Source: Streptomyces rubradiris
Lineage (GTDB): Bacteria > Actinomycetota > Actinomycetes > Streptomycetales > Streptomycetaceae
Length of the DNA stretch: 64,000 nucleotides
Reading direction: 5' to 3'
Assembly: GCF_016860525.1 (NCBI RefSeq)
Contig: NZ_BNEA01000015.1
Location: 3,348,001-3,412,000, forward strand
A program made the position numbers and the translations under genes. The notes under the pieces were generated by a model. It searched no databases and was not told the DNA's origin. It worked only from the letters and a program-made list of their open reading frames with translations. Shown here one piece after another: positions 45,693 through 57,346 of the stretch; the first letter of the stretch is position 1; every line of letters starts with the position of its first letter.

Positions 45693-46442
45693 ATGACAAC
45701 AAGGACGCCGGCGTACTCGCCGGACGACGGCGGTCTGGAAGACCGGGTTCCGTTCCTGGCCAGACTGGAGAGCGAGGACCGCTCGGCACTGCTCGACCTC
45801 GGCATGACGCTCACCTTCGCTCCCCGCACGATCCTGCTCCACCAGCACGAACCGTCCTCCCACGTGCTGTTCCTGGTCGACGGCTGGACCAAGGTCACCG
45901 CGTCCGCCGCCAACGGCTACGAGGCGCTGCTCGCGCTGCGCGGACCCGGCGACATCATCGGCGAGTCGGCCGCGCTGACCGGACGGCCGCGCTCCGCGAC
46001 GGTCACCGCCCTGGAGCGGGTCCGCGCGGTGGCCGTCGAACGGGAGCGGTTCCGGGACTTCCTCGGCGACTCCCCCGCCGCCTCCTTCGCCCTGCTGGGA
46101 CTCACCACGGACCGTACCCGGGCGGCCGACCGGCGGCGGCTGGAGTTCGCGTCGATGAACGTGCGGGAACGGCTCGCCGTCCTGCTCCTCGACCTCGCCC
46201 GCACCCACGGCCAGCGCGTCCCGGACGGCATCGAACTGGCCGTGCCGCTCAGCAAGCAGGAACTCGCCGGCTCCGTCGGCGCCTCCCGGGAGATGGTGCA
46301 GCGGCTGCTGAAGGAACTGCGCGACAAGGAGGTGGTGGTCACCGGCCGCCGCGCGCTCCTCATCCGCCGCCCGGACATCCTGCGCCGCATCACCGCGGCG
46401 CTCCCCTACCCGGCGTCCCACGCGGTTCCAAGGGACGACTGA
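45693..46442 (+). CDS. Crp/Fnr family transcriptional regulator with cyclic-nucleotide-binding domain
   Basis: A 249-residue protein. The start is taken as ATG 45693 (MTTRTPAYSPDDGGLEDRVP), with a G-rich site upstream; ATG 45687 is the alternative. The cNMP-binding domain (~20-135) has ILLHQHEPSSHVLFLVDGWT and the phosphate-binding cassette GESAALTGRPRSATVTAL with conserved Glu and Arg. The C-terminal HTH is LSKQELAGSVGASREMVQRL. Because it directly precedes a nucleotide cyclase-like gene on the same strand (254-bp gap), it may respond to the same cyclic nucleotide or control that operon. This link is inferred. Confidence 0.9.
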   Translation: MTTRTPAYSPDDGGLEDRVPFLARLESEDRSALLDLGMTLTFAPRTILLHQHEPSSHVLFLVDGWTKVTASAANGYEALLALRGPGDIIGESAALTGRPRSATVTALERVRAVAVERERFRDFLGDSPAASFALLGLTTDRTRAADRRRLEFASMNVRERLAVLLLDLARTHGQRVPDGIELAVPLSKQELAGSVGASREMVQRLLKELRDKEVVVTGRRALLIRRPDILRRITAALPYPASHAVPRDD

Positions 46443-46696
46443 GCCCCGAGGCTCGCGTATCCGCCGCCCCGGCCCGCCCGGACCCCGTCTCGCGCCCGGC
46501 CCCGTGCCCAGGGCCGGAAACGCCTGCCCTGGCCCGCCCGAGCCCCGGTGGACAGCCCCGCGCCGCCCTGCCCCACGCGCCCCGGAAGCCGTTCTGTGCA
46601 CACGGTCACAGTCGGTGTGCGTCATCCGCCCTCACCACCGCGCCCCGCCGAACAGCACGCTGCTGCCCAGCACACCACCCCTTGCGAAAGGCCGCC

Positions 46697-47581
46697 ATGA
46701 CCGACCCCGTGAACCGCACGATCCTGCTGCTGGACATCGAGAGGTTCAGCCACCGGGACGACGTCGAACAGGCCTATCTGCGCCGCATGCTCTACGACAT
46801 CACCGACCGCGCGCTGCACAGCGCCGGCATCGACGAGACACTGCGGCTACGGGCCGACCGCGGCGACTCGGTCATGGAGCTGATCGACGCCAACGCCTCC
46901 GTCACCGCCCTGCTGCGGGCCCTGCTCACCGAGGTCCCGGCCGAGCTGCGGGCGGTCAACCGCATGGCGTCCAGCTCGGCACAGATCCGGCTGCGCGGGG
47001 TGGTCGCAAACGGCTTCGTCGCCATCGACAAGCACGCCGGCTGGGTCGGCTCCGACCTGAACCACGCCTGCCGGCTGCTGGACGCCGAGGTGCTGCGCGA
47101 CGCCCTGCGCGAGCGCTCCGACGACTTCGCGCTGTGCGTCTCGGACGCCCTGTACGCCGGAGTCGTACGGCACGACCACCCGGGCGTCCCGGCCGACGGC
47201 TTCCACCGGGTGTCGGTGGCGAGCAAGAACGGCCCGCTCACGGCCTGGCTGTACGGACCGGTGCCCGGCACGGCGGCGGACGAGGCGTCCGGCCCCGCCC
47301 TGGGCACCGGCGCGGACCACGGTGACACGGGGGAGGGGAAGGCGCCGGGCGGATCGGGGGACCGCCCGGCGCCGCTCCCCGCGCCGGGCCCCGCCACCGC
47401 GACCCCGGCGGCGCCGGAGGGGCGCTGGGGGGTCATGGCACCGGGCCCCTGCTTCCGCGGTCCCGTCACGATCGGCGGCGGCACGGTGCACGGCGACCAG
47501 AACAACCTCACCGGCAACCAGATCACCGGCGACATCCACCTGGGCGGCGGGCGGCGCCGGGAACGGGGTGAGGAGGCGTGA
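46697..47581 (+). CDS. Class III nucleotidyl cyclase-like protein (Pycsar-type cyclase candidate)
   Basis: The 294-residue protein starts at ATG 46697 behind AAAGG. Residues 1-~185 follow the class III cyclase fold: the first metal Asp (13) in ILLLDIERFSHRDD, the second (57) in ADRGDSVMELI, and the Asn122/Arg126 transition-state pair in GSDLNHACRLLDAE. The lysine that selects purines in adenylate cyclases, expected three residues before the GD, is Ala here, so it may use another nucleotide or have altered activity. A Pro/Ala/Gly linker leads to a terminal motif GGGTVHGDQNNLTGNQITGD (260-279) also present in the next protein. The stop overlaps the next start (GTGA). Confidence 0.8.
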   Translation: MTDPVNRTILLLDIERFSHRDDVEQAYLRRMLYDITDRALHSAGIDETLRLRADRGDSVMELIDANASVTALLRALLTEVPAELRAVNRMASSSAQIRLRGVVANGFVAIDKHAGWVGSDLNHACRLLDAEVLRDALRERSDDFALCVSDALYAGVVRHDHPGVPADGFHRVSVASKNGPLTAWLYGPVPGTAADEASGPALGTGADHGDTGEGKAPGGSGDRPAPLPAPGPATATPAAPEGRWGVMAPGPCFRGPVTIGGGTVHGDQNNLTGNQITGDIHLGGGRRRERGEEA

Positions 47582-49797
47582 GCGAACCCCAGGCCGAACG
47601 CCCCGGCTCCCCGCCCGGCCCGGCCCCGGACGCGCCGGCCCCCGAGGCACAAGCGGAGCAGCCCAAGGCCGCCGGTACCGGCGAGGAGGCCGAGGAGCGC
47701 GACCAGCCGCAGGACGTCTGGGCGGCCCGGCGCGACCTCGTCGACCACAGTCCCCGCACCATGAACATCGGCGCCCGGACCCGGTTCGGCGGCGGCACGG
47801 TCCACGGCGACCAGAACAACCTGGCCGGCAACCAGATCACCGGCGATGTCTTCCTGGGCGGCAAGACGGAGATCCACTGGGGCTTCGCCGGCCTGACCGG
47901 GTCGGCCACCGTCTCCGGCGAGGTGCCGCCGCAGCGGCTGGAGCGGCTGGACGCCTCGTTCACCGCCGCCGAGGAGACCGTCGGGGAACTGCTGGACCGG
48001 CTGCGCCGCGACCGCGTCCTGGTGCTGTCCGGCACCCGCTTCTCCGGCCGCCGCACGGCCGCGCTGGTACTGCTGCACCGGCTCGGCGCCGTCCCCGTGC
48101 ACGTCCTCGACCGGGACACCGCGCCCGGCTCCCTCGCTGACCGGCTCACCGGCACCGGCCGCGGCACCGGGGAGCGGCAGGCGCGCGGCTATGTACTGGG
48201 CGACCTGGCCACCCGGCGCGGGAACCCGCTGCGCGAACCCCACCTGCTGGCCGCCCGCGACCGGCTCGCGGAGCAGGACGCGTACCTGGTCATCACCGTG
48301 GGCCACACCGCCGTACTCGAGGACGTCACGGCCGTCCCCTGGCAGCCGCCGGCCGGGGCGGAGGTGCTCGCGGCCCACCTGCGCACCCACGTGGACCCGG
48401 ACACCGCCACCGGCCTGCTCCGCCTCCCCGCGGTCACCGACTTCCTGGCCCGCGGCCACCGGCTGCGCGAGACCGCCGCCTTCGCCCGGCTGCTGGCCCG
48501 GTACGCCGCCGGGGAGGTGGCCGAGGAGCAGATCACGGCGTTCTCCCGGATCTCGCTGGAGAACCAGGTCCAGGAGTGGTTCGAGGAGGACGAGAGCACG
48601 CTCCACCTGCGCGACAAGGCGTTCCTCGTCGCCCTCGCGGCGTTCGACGGCGGGCCCTACGCCCTGACCGCCGAACTCAGCGACCTGCTCTACCGCTTCC
48701 TGCTCGACACCCAGCACCCGGGCCGGCCGGCCGAGGTCCCCGTCTTCGGCACCCACATCGAAAAACGCCTCCAGCTGGCCCGCGCGGAGGGCTACGAGGA
48801 CGACGAGCACACCGAGTGGGGGCCGGTGACCCAGTTCAAGGCGAAGTTCCTCGACGAGCGGGTCCCCCTGGTGCTGCTGCGCCTGGTGTGGACGGGCCAC
48901 CCGTCGGCCCGGCCCGCGCTCATCGAGTGGCTGCGCCGGCTCGCCGACGACGGCCGCCCGCTGGTGCGCACCCGCGCCGCCGCCACCGTCGCCGTCCTCG
49001 CCCGCACCGACCTGCCCTCCGCGATGGCCCTGGTCATCGGGCCGTGGGCCACCTCACGCCTGTTCCGGCACCGGCTGGTCGCGGTCAACTCCCTCACCCT
49101 CGCCCACCTCGTCGGCACGCCCAACATCCCGCGCATCCTGGACGGCTGGTCCAGCGGTGACGACCGTGCCCTGCGCTGGGTGGCCGCGCGGGCGTACGCC
49201 CTGATCGGCCCGGAGCTGCCCGGCCAGGCGCTCGCCGCGCTGCGCGAGGCCGCCCGCAGCCTGTACGCCGACCTCGCCGAACCCGACGAGTTCGACCTGG
49301 AGATGGTGGGCGAGCTGTCCGACGCGGTGGCGCTGCTGCTGCTCTCCCCCGCGCACGACCAGGTCCTCAAGGAGCTGCTGACGCACCTCGACGACGACCC
49401 CGCGGTGAACGCGCTCACGCTGAACGCCTTCGTCAACGCCTGTGACCACCAGGAGGAGGACGGCGACCCGGCCGGCCGGCCGACCGTCCTCGCCTGGTAC
49501 GCCGACGCGGCCACGGCGGGCGGTGCGGCCGCCGGCGGCCTCGCCTTCCTGTGGCGCAGGGCGCTCGCGGACCGGCACACCACCCGGCCCGCGCTCGACG
49601 CCCTGAGCGACTGGGTGCTGATCGCCGACCGGTCGCCCGGCACCGAGTGGGCGCTGGCCGCCCTGCTGCCGCAGCTCGTCACCACGCCCACCGAGTACCA
49701 GCGCCTGAGCCACCTGCTGCGCACGATGCCCGGCCGGGACGGCGCACCGCCCCCACAGGTGGCGGCCCGACTGCTGACCACGCTTCCGCCCCGCTGA
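47578..49797 (+). CDS. Degenerate P-loop / HEAT-like repeat protein (STAND-like)
   Basis: A 739-residue protein. The N-terminus is Pro/Ala/Glu-rich, followed by GGGTVHGDQNNLAGNQITGD (71-90), a motif shared with the cyclase. A P-loop-like segment RVLVLSGTRFSGRRTAALVL (146-165) has Arg instead of the Walker A lysine. Helical segments from ~400 onwards look like HEAT/ARM repeats: RPALIEWLRRLADDGRPLVR, TRAAATVAVLARTDLPSAMA, DDRALRWVAARAYALIGPEL. By analogy with STAND NTPases it may be a sensor or scaffold, probably with weak or no ATP hydrolysis. No family name can be given with confidence. Confidence 0.75.
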   Translation: MSEPQAERPGSPPGPAPDAPAPEAQAEQPKAAGTGEEAEERDQPQDVWAARRDLVDHSPRTMNIGARTRFGGGTVHGDQNNLAGNQITGDVFLGGKTEIHWGFAGLTGSATVSGEVPPQRLERLDASFTAAEETVGELLDRLRRDRVLVLSGTRFSGRRTAALVLLHRLGAVPVHVLDRDTAPGSLADRLTGTGRGTGERQARGYVLGDLATRRGNPLREPHLLAARDRLAEQDAYLVITVGHTAVLEDVTAVPWQPPAGAEVLAAHLRTHVDPDTATGLLRLPAVTDFLARGHRLRETAAFARLLARYAAGEVAEEQITAFSRISLENQVQEWFEEDESTLHLRDKAFLVALAAFDGGPYALTAELSDLLYRFLLDTQHPGRPAEVPVFGTHIEKRLQLARAEGYEDDEHTEWGPVTQFKAKFLDERVPLVLLRLVWTGHPSARPALIEWLRRLADDGRPLVRTRAAATVAVLARTDLPSAMALVIGPWATSRLFRHRLVAVNSLTLAHLVGTPNIPRILDGWSSGDDRALRWVAARAYALIGPELPGQALAALREAARSLYADLAEPDEFDLEMVGELSDAVALLLLSPAHDQVLKELLTHLDDDPAVNALTLNAFVNACDHQEEDGDPAGRPTVLAWYADAATAGGAAAGGLAFLWRRALADRHTTRPALDALSDWVLIADRSPGTEWALAALLPQLVTTPTEYQRLSHLLRTMPGRDGAPPPQVAARLLTTLPPR

Positions 49798-49845
49798 CGG
49801 CCCGTGCGCGCGCACGTCCCGAGCACGTCCCGAGGAGACCCGCCC

Positions 49846-51471
49846 ATGTCCAGCTTCACCCGCCCGCCCGAGTGGCAGCAGCCGGCGGACCGGCACACCC
49901 GGCTGTCCGACCCGGTGCTCACCGTGCGGCAGCTGTCCCGCTTCGAGTTCTCGCTCAAGCACATCGTCCGGATCGACCACGCGCTGGTGTTCGCCACCCC
50001 TAAGGGCGGCTACGACGCGTACCTGCCGCCGCACCGCCCGACCCGGAGCGAGATCGTCGCCCACCGCTACACGGCCGTGTACGAGGTGGACATGGGCGTG
50101 CACCCCTTCACCGGCACGTTCACCCTGCCCAGTGACAACGACGCGTTCGAGTTCACCGCCGAGGTCGACTTCTCCTGGCAGGTGCTCGACCCCGCCGGAT
50201 TCGTGCGCAGCGGCCACCGGGACGTGCCCGGACTGCTCGTCGGCATGCTCCAGCAGGCGGCCCGGCCGGTGTCCCGGCGGTTCCCGATCACCGACAGCGC
50301 GTCGGCCGAACGGGAGCTGCTGACCGCCCTCGCCCCGCTCGGCACACTGGGTTCGGACGCGGGCCTCCAGGTCACCTGGACGCTGCGGCTGCGGCGGGAC
50401 CAGGCCGACATCGAGCACCAGCGGCGGCTCCAGGCGATCGACCACTCCGCCGCGGAACAGATCCGGGTGGCCCAGCGGGGGGCGGAGATCGACACCGAGC
50501 TGGACCGCCGGGCCCGGGAACAGGACCGGCTGCAGATCGAACGGGCCATGGCCTACGGCCACCGGCACCAGGAACTCGCCCTCCAGCAGCAGCACTGGCA
50601 GCACCAGCTCGCCGTGCAGCAGACCCAGCACGCCCTGGCGATGCAGCAGTACGAGGCCCAGAAGGTGGCCTTCTACCAGTGGCACCTCCAGCAAGGCGGA
50701 GTACAGGCCTGGGCGCTGCACCTCGCCGAACACCCCGAGGACACCGGGCTGGTCATGACCGCCATGCGCGATGACCAACTGCGCATGATCCAGGCGCAGA
50801 TGGAGCTGGTGAAGGAGCTGCTGGCCGGGGACAACGCGGAGAAGTTCGAGCTGGAGGGCCCCAAGCAGCTGGCCCTGCGCACGGTCACCGACATCCTCAA
50901 CCAGCGGCTGCCCGGCGTGGCCCAGAACCCACCGCTGATCCCGCCGGGCCCTGACCCGCGGAGCGCACCGGCGCCGGGCGAGATCACCGAGGGCGGCGCG
51001 GAACAGCTCGCACCGGACAGCGGGGGCGACGACGCGGAAGCGGTCACCGAGGACGGGACTCCGCCCGGTGGGCAGCGGCCCGGCCTTGAGGCGCCCTACG
51101 CCCCTCCCCCGGCCTCGTACACCCCGCCGTACGCGCCGCCGCCGGCCCCGTACGCGCCATCGCCGTCTCCGTACGCGGCCGCGCAGCCGTTCACCGGAGT
51201 GCCGGCGGCGGCAACGGCACCTCAGGCACCGGCACCCCACTCGCCGTACCCGACTCAGCCGATGCAGCACACGCAGCCGGGCGGCTTCTACCCGCCGCCC
51301 ATGCCGGCGGCTCCTCCGGCCCAGCCGGCCGGCTGGCAGCCGCCGCCCGGGTACGGCTCGGTGCCGACGGCGCCCGCGCAGCCGCCGGCCGCTCCCCCGG
51401 CCGTACCGCCGCCGCCCGTGCACCCGCCGGCCGCCGGCACCCCGGACGACGAGGACGGTGCCGGCGGATGA
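49846..51471 (+). CDS. SPFH-like protein with coiled coil and Pro-rich tail
   Basis: A 541-residue protein from ATG 49846 behind GAGGAG. Residues ~60-190 resemble an SPFH/stomatin domain: VYEVDMGVHPFTGTFTLPSD, FEFTAEVDFSWQVLDPAGFV, GLLVGMLQQAARPVSRRFPI, ending in DAGLQVTWTLRLRRDQAD. A long charged, Gln-rich coiled coil follows (~195-290; QDRLQIERAMAYGHRHQELA). The last ~180 residues are Pro/Ala/Tyr-rich repeats (YAPPPASYTPPYAPPPAPYA). SPFH proteins form membrane-associated rings and often partner proteases. There is no N-terminal membrane span. Its end overlaps the PycTM gene by 4 nt. Confidence 0.7.
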   Translation: MSSFTRPPEWQQPADRHTRLSDPVLTVRQLSRFEFSLKHIVRIDHALVFATPKGGYDAYLPPHRPTRSEIVAHRYTAVYEVDMGVHPFTGTFTLPSDNDAFEFTAEVDFSWQVLDPAGFVRSGHRDVPGLLVGMLQQAARPVSRRFPITDSASAERELLTALAPLGTLGSDAGLQVTWTLRLRRDQADIEHQRRLQAIDHSAAEQIRVAQRGAEIDTELDRRAREQDRLQIERAMAYGHRHQELALQQQHWQHQLAVQQTQHALAMQQYEAQKVAFYQWHLQQGGVQAWALHLAEHPEDTGLVMTAMRDDQLRMIQAQMELVKELLAGDNAEKFELEGPKQLALRTVTDILNQRLPGVAQNPPLIPPGPDPRSAPAPGEITEGGAEQLAPDSGGDDAEAVTEDGTPPGGQRPGLEAPYAPPPASYTPPYAPPPAPYAPSPSPYAAAQPFTGVPAAATAPQAPAPHSPYPTQPMQHTQPGGFYPPPMPAAPPAQPAGWQPPPGYGSVPTAPAQPPAAPPAVPPPPVHPPAAGTPDDEDGAGG

Positions 51472-52001
51472 CGGTGACCGGCCCCCCGGACGGCTCCGCC
51501 GACCGGGCCCTCGACCGGCTGCGGTTGTGCGAGCGGCTGCTCACCGATCTGCGCACCGAGATAGCCCGGGCCGACAGCAAGGCTTCCGTGCTGGTCGCGG
51601 CGCTCGGGATGACCGCCGGGCTGCTCAGCGGCCTGCTGGCCGGGCGGAACTGGGCACCGGACCGGCTCTCCGCCGCCGGGGCCCTCCTGTGGTGGGCCGG
51701 GACCGTCTGCTTGGTGCTCTCGCTGTTCTCCCTGCTGCTCGCCGTGCTGCCGCGCTACCGCCCGGTGACCTGGGCGCCGGGACAGCCGCTGTCGTACTTC
51801 GGCGACATCCGGCAGGCCGCCCGCACCGGCCGGCTGGAGGCGGCGCTCGACGACACCGTCCGCGACCCCGCCGCCGGTCTGCTCGCCTCGCTGGCCGCGA
51901 ACAGCGCGATCGCCGCCCGCAAGCACCAGTGGATCCGCTCCGGCCTGATCGCGTTCTGCGCCGGCACGGTCCTGGTGCCCGCGTCCCTGCTGATCGGCTG
52001 A
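51468..52001 (+). CDS. Pycsar effector-like membrane protein (PycTM, DUF5706 type)
   Basis: A 177-residue protein. A helical N-terminus with the family hallmark LRTEIARADSKASVLVAALG (28-47; the D-K-A signature just before the first span) leads to two spans (~41-58 and ~70-94) and a third at ~157-176. The loop between contains AARTGRLEAALDDTVRD. This is the layout of PycTM effectors, which in Pycsar defence respond to cCMP or cUMP made by a partner cyclase and disrupt the membrane of infected cells. Here a cyclase-like gene is three genes upstream in the same operon. The effector assignment is from motif and topology and is not tested. Confidence 0.82.
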   Translation: MTVTGPPDGSADRALDRLRLCERLLTDLRTEIARADSKASVLVAALGMTAGLLSGLLAGRNWAPDRLSAAGALLWWAGTVCLVLSLFSLLLAVLPRYRPVTWAPGQPLSYFGDIRQAARTGRLEAALDDTVRDPAAGLLASLAANSAIAARKHQWIRSGLIAFCAGTVLVPASLLIG

Positions 52002-52039
52002 CCGACCGGCCACCGTCCCCACCCATCGAAGGAACCAGC

Positions 52040-53284
52040 ATGACCCACCCGCCCGCCGCACCGGAGTATCCCGAGCCACCCCGCTACCCGCAGCAGCCGC
52101 CGCCCGCTCCACCCGTCCGGCCCCCGGCCCGGCCGGCCCCGGGCCGGCCGTCGTATCCGCAGTCCCCGGCGTACCCGACGCCTCCGCAGCACCCGCAGGC
52201 CGCGCCCTACGCAGCGCCGGCCTCGCCCGTATCCGCGCCGCCCGTATCCGCCCCGGCGCCGCCGAACGTTCCGCCGCTGCCGCCGATGCCGCCTCTGCCG
52301 CCGGGCGCCGGCGATCCGCACGATCCGCGGCATCCGCACCACATCAGCACCGATCACGGCCGCATCCACCTCGCCGCCCAGCAGCGCCGCACCGACGCCA
52401 CGGCCGTCGGCAGCCTGCTGCTGCACCTGCCGAACTTCCTGGGCAGCCTCTTCGTCGTCGGCCTGCTCTCGCTCTTCCTCGGCGGCCTCGGCTTCCTGGT
52501 GATCCTGCTCTGGCTCGCCAGCGGCGCACTCATCTTCCACCGGCCCACCGAAAGCGCCCTCGCGCGCCATGTGCTTCGGCTGCGCTACCCCACTCCACAA
52601 GAACGAGCCAAACTCGAACCGGTCTGGCGGGAGGTCACGGCCCGGGCCGGGGTCGACGGCCGTACCTACGAGCTGTGGGTCGAGGACAGCGACCACCTGA
52701 ACGCGGTCGCGGCGGCCGGGCACATCGTGGGCGTCACCCGGTTCGCCATGGACCGGCTGCCCAACGGCGAACTCGCCGCCGTCATGGCCCACGAACTCGG
52801 CCACCACGTCGGTGGCCACGCCTGGGCCGGGCTGCTCGGCTACTGGTACGCGCTGCCGGGCCGGCTCGCCTGGCGGCTGCTGCGGGGCGTGACCACCGTG
52901 ATGTACAAGGTCTCGCGCGCCTTCTCCTGCTTCGGGATCGCCTTCTTCGGCATGGCGGTCATGGGCCTCGCGTACGTCACGATCAGCTCCCTGTACGGCC
53001 TGCCGCTGCTGATCCTCGGCGTGCCCTACGCGCTCGCCGCCGTCGGCCGACGGGCCGAGCTGCGCGCCGACCAGCACGCCGCGGCCCTCGGCTTCGCCTC
53101 CATGCTGGCGGCGGTGCTGGAGAAGATGCACCAGGAGGAGCAGCAGGTCCAGGCCGCCCTCACCCTCCGCAACGGCGGTGTCCCGGTCGCACGGAGCCCG
53201 CTCGCCAAACTGCTCACCTCGCACCCGGACTACCACACCCGGCTGCACCACCTCCAGCCGTACCTCGCTCCGCAAGGGCACTGA
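52040..53284 (+). CDS. M48 family membrane zinc metalloprotease with Pro-rich N-terminus
   Basis: A 414-residue protein from ATG 52040. The first ~90 residues are Pro/Ala-rich, resembling the tail of the SPFH-like protein two genes upstream. Membrane segments lie at ~134-165 and ~298-335. The peptidase signature is HELGHH with His251, Glu252 and His255, and a third ligand Glu340 in RRAELRAD. HtpX-like M48 peptidases act in membrane protein quality control and often pair with SPFH scaffolds. It is the last gene of the operon and faces rpoC across a bidirectional terminator. Confidence 0.9.
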   Translation: MTHPPAAPEYPEPPRYPQQPPPAPPVRPPARPAPGRPSYPQSPAYPTPPQHPQAAPYAAPASPVSAPPVSAPAPPNVPPLPPMPPLPPGAGDPHDPRHPHHISTDHGRIHLAAQQRRTDATAVGSLLLHLPNFLGSLFVVGLLSLFLGGLGFLVILLWLASGALIFHRPTESALARHVLRLRYPTPQERAKLEPVWREVTARAGVDGRTYELWVEDSDHLNAVAAAGHIVGVTRFAMDRLPNGELAAVMAHELGHHVGGHAWAGLLGYWYALPGRLAWRLLRGVTTVMYKVSRAFSCFGIAFFGMAVMGLAYVTISSLYGLPLLILGVPYALAAVGRRAELRADQHAAALGFASMLAAVLEKMHQEEQQVQAALTLRNGGVPVARSPLAKLLTSHPDYHTRLHHLQPYLAPQGH

Positions 53285-53301
53285 GCAGGCCCGGACACGC
53301 C

Positions 53302-53337
53302 GAAGGGCGGCCACCCCCAACGGAGTGGCCGCCCTTC
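53302..53337. terminator. Bidirectional terminator between the M48 gene and rpoC
   Basis: GAAGGGCGGCCA (53302-53313) and TGGCCGCCCTTC (53326-53337) form a 12-bp stem with a 12-base loop between two convergent genes. It probably serves both the accessory operon and rpoBC. Confidence 0.8.
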
Positions 53338-53348
53338 AGGCTGCTCGC

Positions 53349-57248
<3,900 letters not shown>

Positions 57249-57346
57249 TATGCGTCAATCCCTCTCAGGGTCGTAAGTCTGTGGTCTGTACGGGGGCCTG
57301 GGGGTCGGCGGGGCCCCTGGTCGGTCAGGGGCCCCGCCGGCTCCCG

